A DNA stretch of 43,630 nucleotides, taken from Patescibacteria group bacterium UBA2135. Lineage in GTDB: Bacteria; Patescibacteriota; Minisyncoccia; Phycocordibacterales; UBA2135. Below are positions 23,109-29,986 of this stretch, in pieces. A model generated the notes under the pieces. The model was not told the origin of the DNA. It worked only from the letters and a program-made list of their open reading frames with translations, and ran no database searches. A program made the translations under genes and the position numbers. The stretch is from contig DCXN01000012.1 of the NCBI GenBank assembly GCA_002327685.1, positions 1 through 43,630 on the forward strand, read 5' to 3'. The first letter of the stretch is position 1, and each line of letters begins with the position of its first letter.

Positions 23109-23174
23109 TTTATTAAAAAAATGAAATCCCCCGCTGTAGTTGTTGTAAAAGTTTATATGATATAATGAAGCATT

Positions 23175-23780
23175 ATGGGTATAGATACTCCACCACAACA
23201 ACCAGAAAATGAAAAACTACTGCATGGAAATGAAGAAGTGCTGAACGAAGAAAAAAGATTAGAAAAAATTCGCGAGAAAATAAAAACAGAACAACAAGAA
23301 AAATCTGAAAAACAAGAGCGAAATAAAATTAAAATAGAACTTCAAAATATTGAACACGGACTTCTTCGGTTGTCGAGTGCTTTTCGAAAGAGAGAGCAAG
23401 ACAATCTCGCCACCTTGTTTCGTGAGGAGGATTATTCAAAAATCTCTTTTGCAGCACGCTCTCTATCAGAAACTGTCCAAAATGACAGAATCGATTACGA
23501 GGGAATTACTAGATTACTCCGGACAATACACAAAGCTTTTGAATCTTACGGGACGTACACTGCTCGTGGTCCTGTAAGGGAAGATATTGATAGTCTCTCT
23601 GCGGTTTCTCATTTTTTAAGACAAACCGGCAACGACATGGGAAGACTGAGGCACGTGTTTATTGAAAAAGATGTAAAAGAAGCTAAGGATACAGTGTCTA
23701 CAATTAATGCTTTGAATAAAAAACTGGAAGAAGTATGGCTTTTAACAGTGCGCCGAAAGAAACACATTTCTGAGTATTAA
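23175..23780 (+). CDS. Hypothetical coiled-coil protein
   Basis: 201 residues, soluble. Residues about 12-65 are Glu/Lys/Gln-rich and predicted coiled coil (LNEEKRLEKIREKIKTEQ). The remainder is helical with no motif I recognise (AFRKREQDNLATLFREEDYS, GPVREDIDSLSAVSHFLRQ). Promoter-like TATAAT just before gaagcattATGGG, the same start context as the 20229 gene. Ends 37 bp before yidC; may be co-transcribed with it. Confidence 0.7.
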   Translation: MGIDTPPQQPENEKLLHGNEEVLNEEKRLEKIREKIKTEQQEKSEKQERNKIKIELQNIEHGLLRLSSAFRKREQDNLATLFREEDYSKISFAARSLSETVQNDRIDYEGITRLLRTIHKAFESYGTYTARGPVREDIDSLSAVSHFLRQTGNDMGRLRHVFIEKDVKEAKDTVSTINALNKKLEEVWLLTVRRKKHISEY

Positions 23781-23817
23781 AGTTGATTCTACCCCATAAA
23801 TCTCGTACAATACGAGA

Positions 23818-24588
23818 ATGATTGGAGACATATTTAACACCCTTCTTTACGAGCCCTTACTTAATGGGTTAATTTTTTTGACTTCTGTAGTCCCCTACGG
23901 AGATGTTGGGCTTGCAGTTATTCTACTGACTTTACTTGTAAAAATTGTTCTCTTTCCTTTTTCCCACAAATCAGTCAAAACCCAACGGCGAATGAAGGAA
24001 ATTGAGCCGGAGATTAAAAAACTAAAGGAAAAGTACAATAAAGACAAGCAAGAACAAGCGCGCAAAGTGATGGAATTATACCAGCAACACAGCCTGAATC
24101 CATTTTCTGGTTGTCTGTTTTTTCTTGTACAGTTCCCTGTGATTATTGCACTTTATTGGGTATTTTGGCGCGGACTCTCAAACGGGATTGATCCCAGCGC
24201 TCTTTATTCTTTTATTACAGTCCCAGAGTCTGTTAATTTCAACTTTCTCGGTTTTATTGATATGACGGGGAAAAGTTATGTGCTCGCCGCGATTGCTGGA
24301 ATTTCACAATATTTTCAACTTCAGCTTTCTTTACCAGCCGTTCCCCCGAAAAAGGAATCGTCTACCTCATCATTTAAAGATGAATTTGCGCGGAATTTTT
24401 CTTTTCAAATGAGATACATGTTTCCAATTTTTGTGTTCATTATTTCCTACACCATTTCCTCTGCAGTCGCGCTTTACTGGGCAGTGTCAAATCTCTTTAT
24501 GTTGGGACATGAGTTGTGGGTACAATATAAAGCGAAACAAATAACCGACAACAAACAACTAACAACTGACAACTCAACTCAAACGTGA
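23818..24588 (+). CDS. yidC: Membrane protein insertase YidC/Oxa1
   Basis: 256 residues. Five hydrophobic segments (e.g. VGLAVILLTLLVKIVLFPF, FFLVQFPVIIALYWVFW, YMFPIFVFIISYTISSAVAL). The positively charged groove residue is Lys (LLVK) where many bacteria have Arg. Coiled cytoplasmic hairpin MKEIEPEIKKLKEKYNKDKQ. Gram-positive-like short form without the large periplasmic domain. The extreme C-terminus (QITDNKQLTTDNSTQT) is translated from the word array that follows, i.e. a repeat has been captured as coding. Next gene jag is the expected neighbour. Confidence 0.94.
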   Translation: MIGDIFNTLLYEPLLNGLIFLTSVVPYGDVGLAVILLTLLVKIVLFPFSHKSVKTQRRMKEIEPEIKKLKEKYNKDKQEQARKVMELYQQHSLNPFSGCLFFLVQFPVIIALYWVFWRGLSNGIDPSALYSFITVPESVNFNFLGFIDMTGKSYVLAAIAGISQYFQLQLSLPAVPPKKESSTSSFKDEFARNFSFQMRYMFPIFVFIISYTISSAVALYWAVSNLFMLGHELWVQYKAKQITDNKQLTTDNSTQT

Positions 24589-24645
24589 TACTTGCGCCTC
24601 TTCGCGATTTGTTGTAGGTTGTTAGTTGTAAGTTGTAGGTTAAAA
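24541..24645. repeat. Word-array hairpin between yidC and jag
   Basis: accgacaacaaacaactaacaactgacaac on the left (inside yidC), gttgtaggttgttagttgtaagttgtaggtt on the right, ending 3 nt before the jag ATG. Confidence 0.7.
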
Positions 24646-24647
24646 TC

Positions 24648-25124
24648 ATGGAAACCGCTTTTATACAAAAAACAATAGAAGATATTCTTGACAAGCTCTC
24701 GGTGAATGCTGAGTTTACGGGTATCAAGGAATTGAACAATGGCACTATCACCAAGTTTGCAATTAAAACAGAAGAACCGTATATTCTTATTGGAAATGAT
24801 GGCCGTGTTTTAATGGCGCTTAACTATTTAATTAAGAGAATATTTGAATGTCAGGCGCAAAAACAGAACTTTCAGCCGCTTAATTTTATTGTTGATGTTA
24901 ACGATCATCAAGAACAACTAATTGAAGATATTAAAAACAAAGCGCGCATGATGGCAGAGCGCGCGCGATTTTTCAAAAATAACGTTGAGCTTCCCGCAAT
25001 GAACCCCTACGAACGAATGATTGTACACTCATTTTTTACTGACGCAGAGGACATAGAAACCGAATCAACTGGCATGGGCCTCCAAAGGCGCGTAGTGATT
25101 AAGTATGTTGGAACGATAGAGTAA
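24648..25124 (+). CDS. jag: KhpB/Jag-type RNA-binding protein (KH + R3H)
   Basis: 158 residues. KH domain about 1-90 with the GxxG loop IGNDGRVLMALNYL, then R3H domain (ARMMAERARFFKNNVELPAMNPYERMIVHSFF) with the R-x3-H signature (RMIVH). Jag proteins bind RNA and affect cell division and cell-wall synthesis in Firmicutes. The N-terminal Jag_N domain of longer homologues is absent. Normal position after yidC. Confidence 0.92.
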   Translation: METAFIQKTIEDILDKLSVNAEFTGIKELNNGTITKFAIKTEEPYILIGNDGRVLMALNYLIKRIFECQAQKQNFQPLNFIVDVNDHQEQLIEDIKNKARMMAERARFFKNNVELPAMNPYERMIVHSFFTDAEDIETESTGMGLQRRVVIKYVGTIE

Positions 25125-25197
25125 CCTTTGACATGTGACCATTGACATTTGACCACCAGAAAATAGTTCGTTAAGAGTCAAATGTTAAAGGTTAAAT
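25125..25197. repeat. Word array after jag
   Basis: Words tttgacatgtgaccattgacatttgacc on the left and gagtcaaatgttaaaggttaaatgtcaaatg on the right; runs into repeat T1. Similar words (cagctgtcaaatg) precede T2, and gtcagatgttaaatgtcaaac is at 29814-29834. Confidence 0.65.
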
Positions 25198-25266
25198 GTC
25201 AAATGTGTTATGGAAGCTGGAGCTTCCATAACGTGGAGTCTTTTTTGTTCGTGAAGATGAGAATGT
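25198..25266 (-). repeat. Tail repeat T1: duplicated 3' end of the propeller gene
   Basis: 69 bp, 67 identical to T2 (25816-25884). On the minus strand it encodes ILIFTNKKDSTLWKLQLP plus stop, matching the last 18 codons of the gene at 31103-32329 (ILIFTNKKDSSLWRLELP). Includes a hairpin gttatggaagc/gcttccataac. Confidence 0.8.
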
Positions 25267-25275
25267 CTTATTTAA

Positions 25276-25782
25276 TTAAACATCATATACATCACCCATC
25301 TCAAAAGTATATATATGGTTGGTTGGTTTCGATCTTAATACTCCAATCGTGAACTCTTTAGGCTGATCAAGATTTTTGTGTCGAGTTAATTTTACGTAAT
25401 AATCAGAAAAATCAAAAATTTCTGTTTCTCCTTCAGACATTGTTTCAGCTCTTGCAACTACATCATCAGAATCTGAGTGGCTTATATAGTCAATGCGTTC
25501 CGCTATAAATCCAATCGGAACACGGCGAAGAACAGATTTAGGAACAAATATTGTTTCGCTATCTTTATGTGGTCTATATGGAACAACTATGCTATTTGCA
25601 AGAGCCCATTCAATGAATTCCGGATCATCAATGGATTTCTGCGGGCGTTGCCCCCAACCTTCTTCAGAAATTACTACTGATTCATTTCCGTCCTCTTTCA
25701 TGCGTTCCTTCATTTCTTTAAGAAGTTCCTCCGCTCTTGAAGATTCTGGCTGTTTGGGTTGTTCAAATTTTTCTGCACCCAT
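25276..25782 (-). CDS. Hypothetical protein inside the T1-T2 repeats
   Basis: 168 residues, soluble, acidic. N-terminal part charged and helical (SSRAEELLKEMKERMKEDG); the rest looks like a small alpha/beta domain (DDPEFIEWALANSIVVPYRP, SETIFVPKSVLRRVPIGF, YYVKLTRHKNLDQPKEFTIG). No family recognised. No clear SD (taaaaattATGGG). It is exactly bracketed by the 69-bp direct repeats T1 and T2, which suggests it moved as a unit. Confidence 0.7.
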   Translation of the reverse strand: MGAEKFEQPKQPESSRAEELLKEMKERMKEDGNESVVISEEGWGQRPQKSIDDPEFIEWALANSIVVPYRPHKDSETIFVPKSVLRRVPIGFIAERIDYISHSDSDDVVARAETMSEGETEIFDFSDYYVKLTRHKNLDQPKEFTIGVLRSKPTNHIYTFEMGDVYDV

Positions 25783-25815
25783 AATTTTTAATACTACTTT
25801 ATCAAAAGTCAGCTG

Positions 25816-25884
25816 TCAAATGTGTTATGGAAGCTGGAGCTTCCATAACGTAGAGTCTTTTTTGTTTGTGAAGATGAGAATGTT
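25816..25884 (-). repeat. Tail repeat T2: duplicated 3' end of the propeller gene
   Basis: 69-bp direct repeat of T1 with two mismatches; minus strand encodes the same terminal 18 residues and stop as the gene at 31103. Confidence 0.8.
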
Positions 25885-25941
25885 CATTATTTCCTGAAGC
25901 GTAATTTGATTTTTGGCGTAGATTTGTATATTATCAAAGCA

Positions 25942-26187
25942 ATGAAAAAGAAAAAGGAAACTATTTATAAATACGAAGCTATTTTTGACCCGAATGGCGG
26001 AGGATATACTGTTACGATTCCCAAACTTCCGGGTCTTGTTACCGAGGGAGACAACCTAAAAGAAGCTCGCGAAATGGCAAAAGATGCTATTCGTTGTTAT
26101 CTTGAAGGTGTCTTGAAAGCAAAAGCGTTTCATTCTCCACAAACGCGTACTGTAAAAAAACGCATATCTGTAGCAGTAAGTATCTAA
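25942..26187 (+). CDS. hicB: HicB-family antitoxin
   Basis: 81 residues from MKKKKETIYKYEAIF (frame opens at 25906). HicB core: EAIFDPNGGGYTVTIPKLPG, LVTEGDNLKEAREMAKDAIRCYLEG, a degraded RNase H fold. No separate C-terminal DNA-binding domain is visible, so autoregulation may be weak. Neutralises the HicA toxin encoded immediately downstream (stop and start adjacent). The order hicB-hicA is one of the two known arrangements. Confidence 0.88.
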   Translation: MKKKKETIYKYEAIFDPNGGGYTVTIPKLPGLVTEGDNLKEAREMAKDAIRCYLEGVLKAKAFHSPQTRTVKKRISVAVSI

Positions 26188-26421
26188 TTGTTTGTGCCGA
26201 AACTTCCACGTATACCATCATCGCTTGTACTCAAGACTCTTAAACGAGCCGGTTTTTATGAGTATCACCAAACAGGAAGCCATGTGCAATTACGACATTT
26301 TGTATACAAAAATTTGAGAATTACTATTCCGGTGAGTAGAAAAGAACTTACACCCAAGACCTTGAAAACTATTATTAAACAAGCAGACCTCACCGTTGAA
26401 GAATTTATTGATCTACTGTAA
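26188..26421 (+). CDS. hicA: HicA-family mRNA interferase toxin
   Basis: 77 residues from a TTG at 26188 directly after hicB (a GTG two codons later is also possible). dsRBD-like fold with the catalytic histidine context TGSHVQLRH, LKTLKRAGFYEYHQ before it and ITIPVSRKELTPKTLKTIIKQA after it. Degrades mRNA when released from HicB. Followed by a strong terminator. Confidence 0.88.
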   Translation: MFVPKLPRIPSSLVLKTLKRAGFYEYHQTGSHVQLRHFVYKNLRITIPVSRKELTPKTLKTIIKQADLTVEEFIDLL

Positions 26422-26422
26422 T

Positions 26423-26478
26423 AAAAAGCGGCAACCGAAGTTGCCGCTTTTGTGGTAAATTGTTAACCGAACAATCTA
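26423..26478 (+). terminator. Terminator of hicBA, repeated module
   Basis: aaaagcggcaac (26423-26434)/gttgccgctttt (26440-26451), loop of 5, then tgtggtaaattgttaaccgaacaatcta as at 18908-18958. Confidence 0.8.
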
Positions 26479-26490
26479 TCAAAAACCAAA

Positions 26491-26515
26491 GGGAAGCTTT
26501 TTGTCGGCGCTTCCC
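26491..26515 (-). terminator. Terminator hairpin of the small gene at 26595
   Basis: gggaagc/gcttccc stem (26491-26497/26509-26515); on the minus strand followed by tttggtttttg. Confidence 0.65.
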
Positions 26516-26594
26516 ATAAGCCGTGAGAATTTGGTCAGGAATCTCAATCCCGGACACCCGTTTCTGTTGCCAAGCCGGTGTCAGTTACTCCGAA

Positions 26595-26792
26595 TCATCT
26601 CATTCTGGTGAACTCAAAAGACAAGTCGAACTCATCCAAGATGTTACCTACGGTGTTACCAGAATTTTTTATTTCTTCGTAATGCATGACTGTTACGTCA
26701 TGATCTTCTCCTTTTTTGATGACATCAGCGAGGTCGGAAAAGGGTATAGTCCATTTAGGGCTATCAACGACAACTAATATCTTCACTTGCAT
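26595..26792 (-). CDS. Small hypothetical protein (65 aa), foreign-looking
   Basis: Starts at 26792 (MQVKILVVVDSPKWT) after GGTAGGAG; the longer frame to 27038 reads through non-coding hairpins and another gene. Sequence: beta-strand MQVKILVVVD, then PFSDLADVIKKGEDHDVTVM and EEIKNSGNTVGNILDEF, a compact alpha/beta layout. Promoter TTGTTT-17-TAAAAT near 26850-26880. Shares a 49-bp GC-rich leader with the gene at 27856-28116. No family recognised. Confidence 0.6.
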   Translation of the reverse strand: MQVKILVVVDSPKWTIPFSDLADVIKKGEDHDVTVMHYEEIKNSGNTVGNILDEFDLSFEFTRMR

Positions 26793-26842
26793 TCTCCTAC
26801 CCCTGATTTCCCGAGGCGCGGGCTCCGCGAGGCGTGGAATTT
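26793..26842 (-). repeat. Shared GC-rich leader, copy 1
   Basis: Minus strand: ggcgcggg/cccgcgcc-type hairpin (cgcggagcccgcg) followed by ggggtaggaga directly before the ATG. About 43 of 49 bases equal copy 2 at 28121-28169. Confidence 0.65.
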
Positions 26843-26895
26843 TAAAGAACAAATCTCGATGAAACAACAATATTGCGATTGCGGCCTCAATAGAG

Positions 26896-26916
26896 GGGGC
26901 AAAAACTAATTGCCCC
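26896..26916 (-). terminator. Terminator hairpin of the gene at 26944
   Basis: ggggcaa/ttgcccc (26896-26902/26910-26916); on the minus strand followed by ctctatt. Weak T run. Confidence 0.55.
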
Positions 26917-26943
26917 AAGTTGGTATGCTGAAATGTTTGCACA

Positions 26944-27213
26944 CTACACACGACGCAAAAACATTTTTTCTGTTTCAAGAAAAAGTTTTTCGGTCGGTGG
27001 GTTGCAGAGATGTCCCGGATACATATATACTCCAACATCTCCCTCTCTGTGGTGTAAGACCCAGTTCATTTCCTTTATGAACTGGTGCGCGAGCGACCTT
27101 TTTGTGAATGGTCCCACATCCACAAATTTACCCTCCTTTACATCCACAAGTTTATCTTCGTGCCAAACTCCGTCTTTGCCGAGGTAACTGTGAGAAACTG
27201 TGTATTTCGTCAT
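26944..27213 (-). CDS. Small hypothetical protein (89 aa), foreign-looking
   Basis: Starts at 27213 (MTKYTVSHSYLGKDG) with GGAG 8 nt upstream. Strand-rich N-terminus (YTVSHSYLGKDGVWHEDKLV, EGKFVDVGPFTKRSLAHQFI), then DVGVYMYPGHLCNP. Single Cys, no signal peptide. Not recognised; composition and SD are like 26595, 27856 and 18964, a set of GC-richer small genes. Its upstream 400 bp is the structured, non-coding stretch ending in a terminator-like hairpin, so it may be controlled by that leader. Confidence 0.6.
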   Translation of the reverse strand: MTKYTVSHSYLGKDGVWHEDKLVDVKEGKFVDVGPFTKRSLAHQFIKEMNWVLHHREGDVGVYMYPGHLCNPPTEKLFLETEKMFLRRV

Positions 27214-27288
27214 GGCATATCTCCAGCGGGTTGTTGAACTGAAAAGAACTCTCTATCTATCAGAACCCAAACAAATGTTTCGATTCTC

Positions 27289-27670
27289 AAAAGATAGCGG
27301 GAACAGTAAACCGTTCGTTCCCGCTGAGTACCCCTTTTGACCGAATTACGTCAGCCTCACATAGTTAGGGGCAACTACGCCATTTTTCACACTTGATCGG
27401 CCTTCTAACGGCTTTACCCAGAATGTGAAAGTGGAAGAATTACATAGACTCGGCTCCATAATAAGCAATTCTGCTTATTAATCCGCTACGAGTTCGCAAG
27501 TTGGCGAACTTCTAGTAGTTACAAGGACTACGTTGGGAAACACGCCACTGGGCTGTTGATTCAAAAAGGAATCAACAGCTTGGTCTATGCTTTCGAGGAA
27601 CTTTCAGAACCCCGTCTGGGAGACCGCGCATCTTGATTTATGCGCATCCCGATCAAATTATATATAAAAG
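27289..27670 (-). ncRNA. Long structured non-coding region, unidentified (strand uncertain)
   Basis: 27214-27855 has no supported gene. Strong hairpins: ctgttgattc/gaatcaacag (27553-27579), agttcgc/gcgaact (27491-27510), taataagca/tgcttatta (27460-27480), ttcaca/tgtgaa pairing (27387-27429), gtagtt/aactac (27361-27380). The left end is agcgggaac/gttcccgct (27295-27324), followed on the minus strand by atctttt, i.e. a terminator; TATAAT lies on the minus strand near 27655-27665. So a minus-strand RNA of about 350 nt with its own promoter and terminator is plausible. It did not match tmRNA, RNase P, SRP or T-box motifs by eye. Confidence 0.4.
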
Positions 27671-27718
27671 AACATACTCTCTACGGAATTACCATAATTA
27701 TGATAATCCCGATAAAGA

Positions 27719-27744
27719 GGGCGAGAATAATTCTCTACTCGCCC
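27719..27744 (-). terminator. Terminator hairpin of the gene at 27856
   Basis: gggcgag/ctcgccc (27719-27725/27738-27744), followed on the minus strand by tctttatc. Confidence 0.55.
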
Positions 27745-27855
27745 GATGGAAGGTTTCGGTCTGTTATGCCTCCCACCATACCCGTGTGTGAACGCTACGC
27801 ATTCACCACGAGTCACCCCATTTATTTATATCGCGCTGTCAGACTAGGGGCAGCG

Positions 27856-28116
27856 CTACCACGACAATGCTGGACGGGAAAGATTGACCTTTCTCTTTCC
27901 TGGAAACTTAGCCGTTGTTCTATTCTCATAGCTTCCATGACTATGAGAGTAGACGTGCTGTTTCCTTAACCAGTGTCTTTCTCCGATTTGGCACGATCTC
28001 CTGTCCCCAAGGAAGTGTCCGGGGCGGTATTTATCACCATAATCTTTAAAGACCTCGTCAACCGTTCCTTTCCGGCGTACGACTGTCGTGACCGTGTCTT
28101 CGAAGGTTGTGCCCAT
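27856..28116 (-). CDS. Small hypothetical protein (86 aa), foreign-looking
   Basis: Starts at 28116 (MGTTFEDTVTTVVRRKG) with TAGGAG 7 nt upstream. Basic, with DEVFKDYGDKYRPGHFLGDR and a His/Ser-rich stretch HVYSHSHGSY; C-terminus GKRKVNLSRPALSW. No domain recognised. Promoter-like TTAACT-17-TATACT upstream and the same GC-rich leader as the gene at 26595. A plus-strand frame (27640-27969) across its 3' part has shadow composition and is rejected. Confidence 0.55.
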   Translation of the reverse strand: MGTTFEDTVTTVVRRKGTVDEVFKDYGDKYRPGHFLGDRRSCQIGERHWLRKQHVYSHSHGSYENRTTAKFPGKRKVNLSRPALSW

Positions 28117-28120
28117 GACA

Positions 28121-28169
28121 CTCTCCTACCCCAGAATCCCCGAGGCGCGGGCTCCGCGATGCGCGGAAT
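28121..28169 (-). repeat. Shared GC-rich leader, copy 2
   Basis: See copy 1 at 26793-26842; same hairpin and same ggggtaggaga SD, but a 5-nt longer distance to the ATG. Confidence 0.65.
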
Positions 28170-28305
28170 GTTTCGATGAACTTAATTCTGATTACAGTAT
28201 ATATCAAAACGTGTTGACAGTTAAATTTATTTGGTGTTTAGTTTCATATGGTCAAAATGTTCATATTTTAAAAGAGGTTTCTGGTGTATGATATGTCGGA
28301 AAAAC

Positions 28306-28462
28306 TTGACAGAATGGACTGTTTTGATATAATTGATGCATGAATCCCGTACGAAATCGCGGACGCTCGCGGGATTAACGATTAACAATATTCTAATTTT
28401 TATTATCAATAATCTTTAAAATAGTGAGGTGGGCACGTGTCCGCGTCCTATTTCGTAGCGGG
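28306..28462 (+). promoter_or_regulatory. Promoter plus inverted-repeat leader (family L2) before the TrmB-like gene
   Basis: TTGACA (28306-28311), 16-bp spacer, TATAAT (28328-28333). Left arm ATCCCGTACGAAATCGCGGAC (28344-28364), right arm 28439-28464 whose final gggATG carries the start codon. Interior is AT-rich with aatctttaaa, as in the pbp1A leader; both leaders begin atgaatcccgt at the predicted transcript start. Confidence 0.7.
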
Positions 28463-29272
28463 ATGAATAATATAAAATTATCAAATGAACAAATACGCCT
28501 ACTTGGTTTGTCGCGCAAAGAAATACGCGTTTTTGACGCATTGCGTTCGGGAGACACTACGCCGCTTACCATCTCGGGACATACAAAAATATCTCGACCG
28601 GCAATATATGAAATTCTTCAGCGACTGAAGAATCGCGGGCTTGCGAAAAGCAATATCATAAACGGCAAAAAATATTGGTCGCAGGCAAAAGATAGGGATT
28701 TAGAAGAAGAACTATATAGCACAAAGCGGCAATTACTAAATATTAAAAAAGGCGTTGAAGAAGTGCGCGGAATAAGTGATTCTATGGTGGTTGTGCATAG
28801 AGGAGGTCCAGCAATCCGCAAATTACTGAACACCATTATTAAAGACAATAAAGACGAACGTTTATATGGTATTCAGGGAGATGTTGTTCTAATTGGATGG
28901 AATAAAGTATTTGGAGTTGAGGGTACAAATGAGCTTAATCGGGAGATTAAGAAAAACAGAATCATTGTTGAAGCGATTGTTCCGCACGGATGGCTTGAAA
29001 GGCAAACAAAATTACTTGGAGAAAAATGGGCAAAGAATTTTGAGGGTCGCATGGCTGTAACACATGAAATTGATGAAGAATATTTCAAACATGGAGGACA
29101 AATTTGGGTATTCAGGAACTCATTGTATTTAATCGCCATGAATGAGGAGATTATTATTGAAGTGAGGAATTCAGAAATTCAAAAACTTATATTATCTATG
29201 TTCAGATTTATTCAAGACAACTCAAAGAAAATTGATGTAAACGCGCTCTTGAGAGGGTTGATTGAGGGGTGA
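28463..29272 (+). CDS. TrmB-family transcription regulator
   Basis: 269 residues from MNNIKLSNEQIRLL; the 13 residues of the longer frame lie inside the leader repeat. N-terminal winged HTH (GLSRKEIRVFDALRSGDTTP, then KISRPAIYEILQRLKNRGL) of the TrmB type. C-terminal region (VVVHRGGPAIRKLLNTII, RLYGIQGDVVLIGWNKVF, FRNSLYLIAMNEEIIIEVRN) resembles the ligand-binding phospholipase-D-like fold of TrmB-like regulators. Target unknown. The last 72 codons are duplicated downstream at 29521-29742. Confidence 0.8.
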   Translation: MNNIKLSNEQIRLLGLSRKEIRVFDALRSGDTTPLTISGHTKISRPAIYEILQRLKNRGLAKSNIINGKKYWSQAKDRDLEEELYSTKRQLLNIKKGVEEVRGISDSMVVVHRGGPAIRKLLNTIIKDNKDERLYGIQGDVVLIGWNKVFGVEGTNELNREIKKNRIIVEAIVPHGWLERQTKLLGEKWAKNFEGRMAVTHEIDEEYFKHGGQIWVFRNSLYLIAMNEEIIIEVRNSEIQKLILSMFRFIQDNSKKIDVNALLRGLIEG

Positions 29273-29520
29273 AGTCTAGGCTCTAGGCAAAAACAATCAA
29301 AAATGGGGTCTGACCTGCTCCGTAGAAAATCCCTACACCCACAAAATCATTATGTTGTGAACAAAAAGATGAAACATCATTTCACAACACTGACTCCAAG
29401 ACGATAGGCTGGTAATGTTCTTTTCGCGGTAGCACAAGACATCATTGCTACCGTGTTAGGAGATTTTGATGTTTTCATTACCTTATTATATCACGATGTT
29501 TAGAGGTTTTCTTCGGTCGC
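29273..29520. other. Non-coding spacer between the TrmB-like gene and its duplicated tail
   Basis: No ORF. Contains words tctaggctctaggc, a fragment aaaatggggtctgacct resembling RAYT/IS200-type end sequences, and two hairpins: tgttgtgaa/ttcacaaca (29354-29390) and cggtagca/tgctaccg (29428-29455). No transposase is present. Confidence 0.5.
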
Positions 29521-29742
29521 ATGTCCGCAACGCACGAAATTGACGAAGAATATTTCAAACATGGAGGGCAGGTTTGGGTATTCAGAAACTCACTGTATTT
29601 AATTGCCATGAACGAGGAGATTATTATTGAAGTGCGGAATTCAGAAATTCAAAAACTTATATTATCAATGTTTAGATTCATTCAAGACAATTCAAAGAAA
29701 ATTGATGTAAACGCGCTCTTGAGGGGGTTGATTGAAAAGTGA
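29521..29742 (+). pseudogene. Duplicated 3' end of the TrmB-like gene
   Basis: 73 codons, near-identical to the C-terminus of the gene at 28463 (ATHEIDEEYFKHGGQVWVFR ... VNALLRGLIEK), same strand. Homology begins around 29513 (tcggtcgcATG vs gagggtcgcATG). It has no HTH or own promoter, so it is a tail copy rather than a gene. Followed by a strong terminator. Confidence 0.85.
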
Positions 29743-29766
29743 AATTTAAGCCGTAAGTGAAATCAT

Positions 29767-29803
29767 AAAATCCCCCAATGCAATGCGTTGGGGGATTTTA
29801 TGA
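29767..29803 (+). terminator. Terminator after the duplicated tail
   Basis: aaaatcccccaa (29767-29778)/ttgggggatttt (29788-29799). The complete TrmB-like gene at 28463 has no such terminator, so the original terminator probably travelled to the distal tail copy. Confidence 0.75.
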
Positions 29804-29846
29804 AAGTTAATTGTCAGATGTTAAATGTCAAACGTCGCGGGAATTG

Positions 29847-29900
29847 TTGACCAACACATCATTTTGTAATAGCATATGATTATGATTACTACTATTAGTG
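29847..29900 (+). repeat. 54-bp start-region repeat, copy 1
   Basis: ttgaccaacacatc..gtaatagcatATGATTATGATT: 48 of 54 bases equal 30521-30574 in front of the antitoxin at 30550. Carries a -10-like sequence and the first codons. Confidence 0.7.
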
Positions 29901-29986
29901 GCAACAAAGAACCATACACGAAAGGAAAAGAAGAGTTTGTACGGAAAATACTCGGGTTAGCAGGATACAATGGTAAAATCTTATGA
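29876..29986 (+). CDS. Small ORF (36 aa) coupled to the pyrophosphatase-like gene
   Basis: M-I-M-I-T-T-I-S-G start from the shared 54-bp start region, then NKEPYTKGKEEFVRKILGL. Its TGA overlaps the next ATG (ttATGA), so it probably serves translational coupling or is a remnant of a longer gene whose 5' end was captured. No domain. Confidence 0.4.
   Translation: MIMITTISGNKEPYTKGKEEFVRKILGLAGYNGKIL

Noticed and set aside
27540..27635. Cobalamin riboswitch on the plus strand
   Set aside because: cgccactggg and gtctgggagacc match parts of the consensus, but the upstream core is missing, no plus-strand gene follows, and the promoter/terminator signals are on the minus strand.
27289..27670. tmRNA or RNase P RNA
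   Set aside because: No TTCGA T-loop, no CCA end and no tag frame; no GAGGAAAGUCC or ACAGAACCCGGC pair at correct spacing.
27640..27969. 109-codon plus-strand ORF
   Set aside because: Overlaps terminator hairpins and the SD-supported minus-strand gene; composition is random (Arg/Ile/Pro-rich shadow).
29290..29312. Insertion-sequence end (tggggtctgacct motif)
   Set aside because: Only a single imperfect fragment; no matching second end or transposase, so not listed as an element.
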